From Stentor roeselii (lineage: Eukaryota; Ciliophora; Heterotrichea; Heterotrichida; Stentoridae), in contig RSEH01000068.1 in the NCBI GenBank assembly GCA_006503475.1, positions 62,001 through 126,000 on the forward strand: a DNA stretch of 64,000 nucleotides, given 5' to 3'. Position numbers and translations under genes: made by a program. This document shows, piece after piece, positions 56,799 through 64,000 of the stretch. Within the stretch, counting starts at the first letter, position 1; every line of letters starts with the position of its first letter. Below the pieces are notes generated by a model that had not been told where the DNA came from, did not search any database, and saw only the letters and a list, made by a program, of their open reading frames with translations.

Positions 56799-58106
56799 TT
56801 AAGTATCAAACTGAGAAAGCAGCTTATCACGAGCTTCTTCAAACTCTTTCAAAGCATTACTTGCAGCTTTCAAGTCATTAATCACATCAGTTTTCAGTTT
56901 CCCTTGCGCAGTACTTCTCGGCTCAGCGACCCTCTGAGCTTTTCCAAATTCCGACAAGCGATCAACAAGCCAGTTATTATCAGAAGTGAGTTTTGCAATC
57001 ATAAAGCACAAAAACTCAATTTCAACTAAAGTATCTCCAAATTCTTCATTATAAGTCTCAAGTTCTTCTTTCCAATGCGAGTCTTGCCATTCAGACTGAG
57101 AAAGTCCATATTTCAAAAAAACCGCATGAGTCACTTCTTGAATCGCCGTCAAAATTTCATGCAGTCTTTTTTGACTCGCTTCGAAATTCCCGGCTTGTTC
57201 AGCGAAAATCCTTAAATTTTTCTTATTCGTCTCGATTTCGAAGAGAAATTTGCAGATCTCTGCAGCGTGTTTCTCATTGACTTGTTTTTCTGCTCTGTTC
57301 ATTTCTTCAATTGTGTTTTTTAAGTGGTTTATTTGGAAGGTGAGAGAAAGTTTCTCGTCTTTTAAACGGTCTGTGCTTTCGAAGTTGGTGATTTGGAAGG
57401 ATTTCATTGATTCTAACTCGGATCTGTGCAGTTCTGCTCGAGCTGATAATTCTTGGACCTTTCCTGATAATTCTGACTCTTTTTGGTGGTTTTGAAGACG
57501 GATTATGTCTAGTTGCTCTTCGAGGGATCGAAGAGACTGGTCGTAGTGGCTTAGCTTGTCTTTCACTCGCTCGATTAGAACTAGGAAATCGGATTCTTTG
57601 TTTGCGAATTTAGAGGAAAAGTGCTCGAGAAGACGAAGCTCTATCATTTCCATTTCTTTGAAGCGGGATAAATCTTTGAATCGAATCAGCTCTAGCTCTT
57701 CGAGACCGTTTGGACGATGCGTTAGAGGTTGAATGCAGGACTCAAGCAAGCTCTGAAGTTTCCCAAACAATTTCTGCATGGCAACAAACCTCTCTTCCAA
57801 ATGCCTAGCAAACTTAATAGTAATATCATGACTAGATTCAAGTCTACAATTAAAATCATTCCCTTCCAAAATTTCCTCAAATTCAACTTTTCCAGTCCTC
57901 ATCTTCTGTTTCGAATTCGCATCTCTCTGCATTTTCCAAATCTTGCTATTCGAGCAAGTAATTCCCAATTTTTCAAAAGTTTTAGTCCTCATAAGTTCAT
58001 ACTTAAGCACAAGTTCATAAGGTAAAGGAAAAGAAAACAATAATTCTACATAATCTTTACCTTCAGCGACTTGCAACAATGCGAGTACCGAGTGACTTTC
58101 AGACAT
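56799..58106 (-). CDS. Coiled-coil protein of unknown function, 435 aa
   Basis: The N-terminal part (about 1-115) is mixed alpha/beta (HSVLALLQVAEGKDYVELLF, LVLKYELMRTKTFEKLGITC), reminiscent of the small XRCC4/SAS-6-like head domains that precede coiled coils, followed by a coiled coil (about 115-330) and helices. A globular head plus coil would suit a centriole or repair-type dimer, but the similarity is structural only and uncertain. It lies 14 bp from the stop of the next upstream gene. Confidence 0.72.
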   Translation of the reverse strand: MSESHSVLALLQVAEGKDYVELLFSFPLPYELVLKYELMRTKTFEKLGITCSNSKIWKMQRDANSKQKMRTGKVEFEEILEGNDFNCRLESSHDITIKFARHLEERFVAMQKLFGKLQSLLESCIQPLTHRPNGLEELELIRFKDLSRFKEMEMIELRLLEHFSSKFANKESDFLVLIERVKDKLSHYDQSLRSLEEQLDIIRLQNHQKESELSGKVQELSARAELHRSELESMKSFQITNFESTDRLKDEKLSLTFQINHLKNTIEEMNRAEKQVNEKHAAEICKFLFEIETNKKNLRIFAEQAGNFEASQKRLHEILTAIQEVTHAVFLKYGLSQSEWQDSHWKEELETYNEEFGDTLVEIEFLCFMIAKLTSDNNWLVDRLSEFGKAQRVAEPRSTAQGKLKTDVINDLKAASNALKEFEEARDKLLSQFDT

Positions 58107-58120
58107 TTATTAAATTAATT

Positions 58121-58777
58121 TTACTGCAGAATGTCTGTCAAAATTTGAAGCGCGTTCAAGTCGATGTCAATCGAATTCTGCCAATTTTCCTCATCATAAA
58201 CCCGAGAGAAATGAACACAACTTCGAGAGATCCCAAGTCCAAAGCAGACCTGCTCAATGGTGATTTCTTTGTTGATCACGTGTTCGCTACGAGTGATGAT
58301 TGCGTGTGGGTAAAAAATTCCTTTGCTTTTAAACTCAGCGATTAACTTTTGGTACTTTTGAAGGTCGTATATTACTCGGTTACCGTTTAATACGATTATT
58401 AAAAGGTTTGGCTTTAGTGAGGAGGGAAGGTTGTTCTCGATTCGGTCACTTAGTCTTTTGTTTAATAACTTTTTCTTGTAGTATGAAAAGATTGACTCGG
58501 ATGAATGCTTTGAACGGAAGGAGGAAATGATTGGATCTCCTGCTGTGATTATTTCTAGCGTTGGATTTAGAGATATGTGGAAAAACATATCGTTTTGATG
58601 GATTTTTGACTTTGACTGGATTAATGATTCTAAAGAGGATGATAAGGCTTTGTAAAAGGTTAGGAGAAGATAGGTTGTTTCCTCGAAATCTGGACCGAGC
58701 ATTAGCATGTTGGATTTTTTTGGGAATGACTCGATTGTTAAACGCTTTTGGCAAATATTTCTGATCTTTTGCTCCAT
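58121..58777 (-). CDS. IFI44-like degenerate GTPase-fold protein, 218 aa
   Basis: The pattern resembles interferon-induced-44-like GTPases: a strand and would-be P-loop NMLMLGPDFEETTYLLLTFY (about 24-43), the central strand NLLIIVLNGNRVI, then FYPHAIITRSEHVINKE where V.TK.D is normal, then LGISRSCVHFSRVYDEENW and a final helix IDLNALQILTDIL. The P-loop GxxxxGK[ST] is degraded to GPDFEETT, and the switch DxxG is not visible, so nucleotide binding is doubtful. It is shorter than typical family members. The family call is tentative. Confidence 0.55.
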   Translation of the reverse strand: MEQKIRNICQKRLTIESFPKKSNMLMLGPDFEETTYLLLTFYKALSSSLESLIQSKSKIHQNDMFFHISLNPTLEIITAGDPIISSFRSKHSSESIFSYYKKKLLNKRLSDRIENNLPSSLKPNLLIIVLNGNRVIYDLQKYQKLIAEFKSKGIFYPHAIITRSEHVINKEITIEQVCFGLGISRSCVHFSRVYDEENWQNSIDIDLNALQILTDILQ

Positions 58778-58790
58778 TTAGGAATTATTT

Positions 58791-59348
58791 CTAATAAAAA
58801 ATTCTTCGGATCATGTTGCTCTTCACAAGGTTCCGATTTGTATTCAAAGTTGAAAACTTATACCCTTTGAACCCTTTTGTTTTAATTTGAGGTGTTTGCA
58901 TCATAAAATCCTGATATTCCGGACTAGGAGAATAATAATTCGCTCTAGATTCAGAAAAACTTTTCAAAGAATTCTCAGATTTATTCCAAATCATTTTTCC
59001 CGTGATTCCCAAGTATTTCTTCTGAGAATCTGTAGATTTTAAAAAGGTCTCTTGAAATAACTTCTTTTTTTCAGTGATGGTAAGAGGCTGAAAGTCAAAT
59101 CCACCAGAATAAAGATTAGAGTCTCCATCAAGTCCCTTCGGAGACAATGCAATACTTTGAGCTTTTTCAAGACCTCTAACTTCACTTTTCAACGATTCTA
59201 TTTTTTTAAGTGAACAATTCTGTAACCCGTTTAAAGAAAGTGTTCCAAGTTTCTTGTTTTTCTTTTCAGGAGTGAAAATTAATTCAGCAAACTTCTTATT
59301 CAGAACTTTCCTCTTCATTAAAGACTCTCTGGTATTTCCTTTATTCAT
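58791..59348 (-). CDS. Basic protein of unknown function, 185 aa
   Basis: Starts MNKGNTRESLMKRKVLNKKF (context ATATTATTT). It is Lys/Ser-rich with low-complexity parts; ordered-looking stretches are LTITEKKKLFQETFLKSTDS and SPSPEYQDFMMQTPQIKTKG. No domain was found. It is tightly packed between PCYT2 (22 bp) and the IFI44-like gene (13 bp), all on the minus strand. Confidence 0.65.
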   Translation of the reverse strand: MNKGNTRESLMKRKVLNKKFAELIFTPEKKNKKLGTLSLNGLQNCSLKKIESLKSEVRGLEKAQSIALSPKGLDGDSNLYSGGFDFQPLTITEKKKLFQETFLKSTDSQKKYLGITGKMIWNKSENSLKSFSESRANYYSPSPEYQDFMMQTPQIKTKGFKGYKFSTLNTNRNLVKSNMIRRIFY

Positions 59349-59370
59349 AAATAATATAAATGATTACCTA

Positions 59371-60738
59371 TTAAACTTCCTGAACATAAGTCTTAGTCTC
59401 ATTATATTTTTTCTCCCTTTGAGTGTAGACCTGGAACTTATTGAGATACTTAGAACGATTTTCAACAATCCGATCAATGATATCCTGAGTGTCAAGTTTA
59501 TAAAAGCTTTCAATTTCTCTGTAAATTTCTATTTCTTTAGGCACAGCATAAGGGTCTTCATCAAGGTCAACACTTCCTTTTCTCCATCTTTTAACAGAAG
59601 GGTCGCCTTTATGAACAGTTCCTTGAACAACGACTTTTATGTTCATTCCAGTGATGAGTTCTTTGGTGATCACCCAGGGCGCCCCGATGATGACCTCATC
59701 GACGAACTTGGTGCTTAAGACGCACATGACTCGGTCGTGCAAACCCATTATTGGGAAGTTGGATCCTTTGTAGTAGTTGACTGTCTGGTCGTCATGAATA
59801 CCAACTATTAGGTAGTCCCCTAGTTCTTTTGCTCTTTTCATTGTTTCTACGTGACCGATGTGGAATAAGTCAAATGTACCGTCCATGTAAACTATTATGT
59901 CGTTTGGCTTTGGCTCTCTTTTATTTGAAAATTCACTTAGTCTTCTTGATGTTGTTAATGAGTTCTTTTTTTCAGCACTTCGTGGATGATCATTGTTGGG
60001 AAGAGCTTCCTTAGTAACCAGCAGCAACTTTCCAACAATTTGAGTAGTCGAAACCCCTTCAGTTCTTTTAAAAATCTTACACCTTCCAGCGCGTTTTAAA
60101 ATCGACATACAATCATGTCCATTCTCATTAATCGACAAGTCATCTCCATGTGCCGCATATTTGCAATTAAGTGAATCAAGTAATTCAATAGTAGGAGAAT
60201 AAGGAGCATTTTCAACGACTTCATCAATCCACTTACAAGACCTAGCCAAAGCATATCTTTCCTGTTCATTCATAACAGGAGGGCCCTTATTCCTCGATAT
60301 TTCTTCATCTGAATGCACCCCGACAACCAAGACTTTCCCTAAAGCCTTTGCTTGACGAATGGCGTTGAAATGTCCTGAATGCATCAAATCAAAGCAACCG
60401 TCCATGTAAATCCTGTCAGGATCTGCTGAACAAGGACTCGGAGCTGATTTTTCAAGGGATAAGGGCGAAGTGGACTCGAGAGACTCGAAGGAATTGCATG
60501 ATTCTAAAGGATAATCTGGATTTTCTGAATGAACTTTTATGAAAGACAAAAAATCAGAATTTAAATCTTTCGCCAGTTGATCTGCTAAGTCTAAAGCTGA
60601 ATTTTCTTTTGCTGATGTGCTCATTTTGGACCAGAGAGATGAGAGTTGAGGGAATATGGAACTGGAGGGGTTTTGAGAAAGAAGTCGGGAAATGACTAGG
60701 AATAAAATTTCTCTGTTTGGGAAGACTTGTTCTGACAT
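59371..60738 (-). CDS. PCYT2: Ethanolamine-phosphate cytidylyltransferase
   Basis: Two tandem cytidylyltransferase domains, the hallmark of PCYT2/ECT1: domain 1 with IYMDGCFDLMHSGHFNAIRQ (about 109), CKYAAHGDDLS and RTEGVSTTQIVG (about 225); domain 2 with VYMDGTFDLFHIGHVETMKR (about 282). HxGH is kept in both, while RTxGVSTT is clear only in domain 1. The enzyme makes CDP-ethanolamine in the Kennedy pathway, a step towards phosphatidylethanolamine. The TTG upstream is not a start; ATG at 60738 is used, though its context (GTGGCTG) is unusual and the ATG at 60624 (38 residues later, still about 70 before the domain) is a credible alternative. Confidence 0.95.
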   Translation of the reverse strand: MSEQVFPNREILFLVISRLLSQNPSSSIFPQLSSLWSKMSTSAKENSALDLADQLAKDLNSDFLSFIKVHSENPDYPLESCNSFESLESTSPLSLEKSAPSPCSADPDRIYMDGCFDLMHSGHFNAIRQAKALGKVLVVGVHSDEEISRNKGPPVMNEQERYALARSCKWIDEVVENAPYSPTIELLDSLNCKYAAHGDDLSINENGHDCMSILKRAGRCKIFKRTEGVSTTQIVGKLLLVTKEALPNNDHPRSAEKKNSLTTSRRLSEFSNKREPKPNDIIVYMDGTFDLFHIGHVETMKRAKELGDYLIVGIHDDQTVNYYKGSNFPIMGLHDRVMCVLSTKFVDEVIIGAPWVITKELITGMNIKVVVQGTVHKGDPSVKRWRKGSVDLDEDPYAVPKEIEIYREIESFYKLDTQDIIDRIVENRSKYLNKFQVYTQREKKYNETKTYVQEV

Positions 60739-61110
60739 CAGCCACAAATATTAGAGAGGAAAATGGATGAGGAATTTGATTATTTTAAGATGTGTATGTT
60801 GATGAAAATTTGATTTAGTTTTTAGTAGATTGGGTGGAAAAGAATGAGGAGTTTTTAGATGTTTTTAAAGATTTTTATCATATCGAGAATTATGTGATTT
60901 GATGAAAACTGAGTTAATATTATAAGCTCTGTTATATAATATGTATATTAATGTGAGTGAATAATAATTAAGAGTTCTTTTCTCAAGTTAATTTATTCTA
61001 ATCACGATAATCATCAAATTCTCTAATAACTTTAATTTCCTTCTTAATATTCAAAGTTACCATGATCCATAATTAAAAATTAAACTCCTCAAGAGCTTCT
61101 TTCCTCTTAA
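60739..61110. other. Intergenic, 372 bp, no gene seen
   Basis: A/T-rich spacer between PCYT2 and the SETD9-like gene, both on the minus strand. It must hold the PCYT2 promoter. Nothing else recognised. Confidence 0.55.
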
Positions 61111-62430
61111 CTATTCATCTTTTTTATTATAATACTTAGCAAACAACTCAGTATCCTCAATAGCTTCCTTAATCTTCTTCTTCCTTTCTTCCTTCAACTC
61201 AATTTCAATCCTTTCAGCCTGATTAGCAGCGATTTTATCCCACTTGATAAGCATTTTAGTAAGACGAGAGAACTCATAAACACATTTTTCCTTACAAAGA
61301 AATTCAGCAATAGGAAGATTATCAGGTGGTTCAACAAGCCAGTCAGGTGTGAATCCATCAGGAAACCTTTCACTTCCATAGTTGATAAAAAGTTCTTCAT
61401 TCAAAAGTGGGTTCAAAGCAACGATGGCGACAACTCGAGTTTTTCCAGGAGGGTCTCTCGGATTCACAGACTGATTCATGTAAGGAAAGTGGTTTAAAAG
61501 AAAAGAAGGAAAAAAATTCTCAGGAAATTCAAAGTCAATGAAACAAACATTCGCTGGACGCCCTTCAGGAGGGTGGTTGATGAAATGGCCTAAAGCGTAA
61601 GGATTTATCATTTGTGGAAGAACCTCGATTGGCATGTTTTGGGATAATCTTTCTCTTTTTGAGATTAGTTCTTCACACCCAGAACCCATGTTGAATGGAG
61701 GGTAAAATAAGTGGGCGTTGTGGTTTATTGCGTCGCCGTTGTGGCGGAGAAGGTAAGGAAGCTCTGTTAGAGGACTGTGTTTCAGGGGATTCGTTGATAG
61801 AATTTCCTTAGTGTAATAAATCCCTGGATAAAAACCAATAAGAGAACCCGCTGGCACCGGTGTTCTGTTGAAAATCCACACGCCATTACCTGCCTGTGGA
61901 TGAGGAATCGACGATGGTCTCAGTTCAAGCACATGTCCAATCGAAGAAACAAGCAATGGAAAAAGATCTGATGTAAACGTTTGCCAAATCGAGGCATATT
62001 CCTTCGTCGTCTCTTTCGTTTTTCTTTTTAATCATTACGCAGACTGTATAGGAAACATGTTCGGGTCAAGTAATTCCCTACTCGAAGAATATCGTCTAGG
62101 GTCATAAATCACAGGAATATTCCTTGAAATTCTATGCATCGAGTTCAATATCTTAAAAGTCTTTTCAAGGTACTCACTATTCACCATAACTCTCGACTCT
62201 TCAATCGAGATATTCTCAATCTCTTCTTTAATTTTTTCAAATGAAACCGATTCGACCGACTTGCTGACCTGAGAAAGAAAAGCTCCTTGATACAACATTT
62301 GTTCCAAATAAATACTTTCAAATTCCTTCTCTATTTTTTGTTTCATGAAAGACAAAAGATACTTCCCAGGTCTTCTTGCTGCGGAAAACACGATTTCAGC
62401 GAGTTCTCTTCCGAAAGAATTAGCAGCCAT
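61111..62430 (-). CDS. SETD9: SETD9-like SET-domain protein, 434 aa, one intron
   Basis: Exons 62039-62430 and 61111-62023 are joined by a 15-nt intron that removes an in-frame TAA. The N-terminal 200 residues are helical (FGRELAEIVFSAARRPGKYL, IWQTFTSDLFPLLVSSIGHV). The SET part reads AGNGVWIFNRTPVPAGSLIG, FYPGIYYTKEIL, PYALGHFINHPPEGRPANVC (about 272) and NEELFINYGSERFPDG (about 336). The YPG.xYxK and GHFINH..xxRxANVC pattern matches SETD9, a SET family member of unknown substrate. NH and Y residues for SAM binding/catalysis are present. A C-terminal Lys/Glu helix follows. The two exons look like separate small genes if the intron is missed. Confidence 0.82.
62024..62038 (-). other. 15-nt intron of SETD9-like gene
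   Basis: Minus strand GTAATGATTAAAAAG. Splicing converts ...PIQSA-stop into ...PIQSAKTKETTKEYASIWQT, entering the SET-encoding frame exactly. A is at position 10. The TAATG inside it imitates an overlapping stop/start. Confidence 0.88.
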
Positions 62431-62439
62431 TATGATTAA

Positions 62440-64000
62440 CTATCTGACAAAAGGGAAATCTTGTTTATTTCTTTCAAGGTACTTCTGTTTATGAATGTTT
62501 TCAACTACTTCGTTTCGGTAGTTGTGCCATTTCTTGAATAGTTCGTCCATCTCGTTTGCGTCGATGTCGTCTGGACTGTCAATGTGGAAACCTTTGCTTA
62601 AAATGCTTTTTACTATGAACTCAGCTTGCGCGTCGAGGAACTGCATGTGCTCTTTTAAGATTAAAAGAATTCCTACCTCTGATGAACGTGCTATAAATGA
62701 AAATTTTGAAGGAGAGGCCTTGTGGAAATTGCCTTGGAATACTTCGTTGTCTAGGACTGATCTACCACCGAAGTACTCGGTTGGGTGAAGGGTAAAGTTG
62801 AGAATTGAATCTTTTACTTTGTTGTGATCTTGGAACGAGCAAGACTTCTGATTATTTTTCTTCGGACTTTCAGCATCAATTACATTTCTTCCCTTGTCCC
62901 TATAACTAAGGTCGAAACTTTGGGGTTTCGGTGATCCTTCAGGTGAATAATTCCCAGTATAAAAGGGTCTAGGTGACTTCTGCCTGATTTTCGCATTTCC
63001 ATAAATGATGGGTCTAGGTCTTTTATCAACCAATCCTTCAGTCACAACTTCCAAATGTCCCGAAGTGACAATATAAAGTCCTTTCGGCATTTCCCCTTTC
63101 TTAAGAACCAAATCCCCAAGTTGATAAGTCTTACTAATCACATTCGATGCAAGAGTATACAAAGAATTGAGTTCAATATCTTTAAAAAGCCTGAGAGTAG
63201 CTAAAAATGCGACTTTCGCTTCAAGTTCAGGTTTCAGGTACTTAAAAAGCAGTCTTTTGTACTCTTTCTTCGGAATAGTCAGCATCGTAGAAGGCTCTGT
63301 CACAATGCAAGTGCCTTTTCTCGGCTCTTTTTCATTCACAGTGCTTAAAACTGACACATCTCCGAATTGCCGCCCGTCGTATAAAGAAGAGATGATGACT
63401 GGATGGTTACGCACTTCGCTTAGTCTTTTGTTGATCACTACTGAACCTTTTATTATCACGTACATGCTTTCACCTGGGTCACCTTCTCGGAAAACAACGT
63501 CACCTGGGGAAAAAGTCTCGATTTTTGCACATAAATAAATACTTTCTCGCATGTGAAGAGGAAACTTCTGTAAAAATTCAAGTTTTGAAGCGATTTTGTC
63601 GATTTTTTCTAAACTTTTTACTTTTTTACTGAGTTCTTCTGTTAGGAATTTTATTTGGTTTTCGGTTATGAACTCGAAATCGTTGTCTTTTGAAGATTCT
63701 CGAAGTTCTTCGGTTTTTTGAAGGTCTTTTGCAACGTAATGTCTGAGGACTCGCATTTTTTGATTGAACTTTAAGGCAGCTTCGAAAGTTTCGAAATATT
63801 CTTCTTCTTTTTCCAGGGCATTAATTTGAATGACTCCAGGTTTGTACTGTTGTTTCGGTTCACTTGAATAAACTCTTACTTTTTCTATTTGCTGTTTCTG
63901 AATCATTGTATTTTGCCTGTAAATCATTGGTTTTACCTTCGGATTAGTATGACTTCGACTAGTCTTTTGTTTATCTTTCGGAGAAATTGTGGCAGAATGC
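62440..64000 (-). CDS. Double cyclic-nucleotide-binding protein, 5' end outside window
   Basis: The frame is open to the right edge (upstream residues ...SATISPKDKQKTSRSH... before the Met at 63927), so the N terminus is missing. Two cNMP-binding-type domains are visible: the first with FSPGDVVFREGDPGESMYVI, IKGSVVINKRL and GDVSVLS...EPRKGT (Glu of the phosphate-binding cassette is Asp, the Arg is kept), the second with YQLGDLVLKKGEMPKGLYIV and FGGRSVLDNE, where both key residues are changed and a Ser/Pro-rich insert of about 70 residues splits the domain. It resembles CNBD2-type or PKA-R-like sensors without an attached kinase in this part. The stop lies 9 bp before the SETD9-like ATG. Confidence 0.85.
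   Translation of the reverse strand, partial: HSATISPKDKQKTSRSHTNPKVKPMIYRQNTMIQKQQIEKVRVYSSEPKQQYKPGVIQINALEKEEEYFETFEAALKFNQKMRVLRHYVAKDLQKTEELRESSKDNDFEFITENQIKFLTEELSKKVKSLEKIDKIASKLEFLQKFPLHMRESIYLCAKIETFSPGDVVFREGDPGESMYVIIKGSVVINKRLSEVRNHPVIISSLYDGRQFGDVSVLSTVNEKEPRKGTCIVTEPSTMLTIPKKEYKRLLFKYLKPELEAKVAFLATLRLFKDIELNSLYTLASNVISKTYQLGDLVLKKGEMPKGLYIVTSGHLEVVTEGLVDKRPRPIIYGNAKIRQKSPRPFYTGNYSPEGSPKPQSFDLSYRDKGRNVIDAESPKKNNQKSCSFQDHNKVKDSILNFTLHPTEYFGGRSVLDNEVFQGNFHKASPSKFSFIARSSEVGILLILKEHMQFLDAQAEFIVKSILSKGFHIDSPDDIDANEMDELFKKWHNYRNEVVENIHKQKYLERNKQDFPFVR

Noticed and set aside
62035-62430. Separate 131-aa gene overlapping a downstream gene through TAATG
   Set aside because: Removing a 15-nt intron with the same consensus as five others joins it in frame to the SET-domain part, which otherwise has no ATG start.
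1-64000. Transposons, viral fossils, CRISPR arrays, telomeric repeats, rRNA or tRNA genes
   Set aside because: None seen: no transposase, integrase, reverse transcriptase or capsid-like frames, no terminal repeats, no regularly spaced repeats, no telomere-like hexamer arrays.

Overview
The window reads as a compact, A+T-rich macronuclear chromosome of a heterotrich ciliate, most likely Stentor or a close relative. Three observations support this. (1) Genes end in TAA, TAG and also TGA (about nine of roughly 40), and no long reading frame contains an internal TGA, TAA or TAG outside candidate introns, so the standard code is used. This argues against Blepharisma (UGA = Trp), Paramecium and Tetrahymena (UAA/UAG = Gln). 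(2) Six introns can be placed and every one is exactly 15 nt, GT...AG, with A at position 10, a form known from heterotrichs. (3) Gene spacing is extreme: 0-45 bp gaps are common, and start codons usually follow A/T-only hexamers such as ATAATT or TATAAA. The protein families (WD40/TRP fusions, a C-terminal-motor-like kinesin, outer-arm docking protein, MORN, CNG-like channels) fit a large ciliated cell.

Layout. 0-7 kb: a TMEM208-like ER gene running off the left edge, 8 bp head-to-head from a giant secreted or GPI-anchored surface protein. 7-20 kb: a degenerate kinase-like protein, a cyclic-nucleotide-type K+ channel, a CLC chloride channel, a free-standing dynein stalk/microtubule-binding-domain protein, an RNF213-like RZ-finger protein, a 1280-aa WD40-ankyrin-TRP-type channel and an IQ-motif protein. 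20-34.6 kb: a cupredoxin-like protein, a yellow/major-royal-jelly-type membrane protein, coiled-coil proteins, a divergent MORN/EF-hand pair with acylation-type N termini, a kinesin-14-like motor, an ODAD3/CCDC151-like docking protein and a helical-repeat protein. 34.7-50 kb: three tandem four-TM paralogues, an amidohydrolase pseudoenzyme, a small CaaX protein, two tandem DUF924 genes, a USP7-like pseudo-deubiquitinase, a PIERCE-like ciliary protein, a PP2C phosphatase and a DUF229-type membrane sulfatase-fold protein with two introns. 50-64 kb: ribosomal protein eL14, a long coiled coil, a short UPF3, and then seven minus-strand genes in a row (FCP1/SCP-type phosphatase, coiled coil, IFI44-like pseudo-GTPase, a small unknown, PCYT2, SETD9-like methyltransferase, and a cyclic-nucleotide-binding protein running off the right edge).

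How the genes relate. There is no operon-like pathway. Themes recur: membrane excitability (K+ channel, CLC, TRP-type channel, cNMP-binding and EF-hand proteins), axoneme and microtubules (dynein stalk, kinesin, ODAD3, PIERCE-like, coiled coils, MORN), and phospholipid/ER functions (PCYT2, TMEM208). Several proteins keep an enzyme fold but have lost catalytic residues. No transposon, viral fossil, tRNA, rRNA or CRISPR array was recognised. Reading frames that begin with TTG or GTG were moved to the first sensible ATG. All functional names rest on reading motifs by eye; no database search was run.
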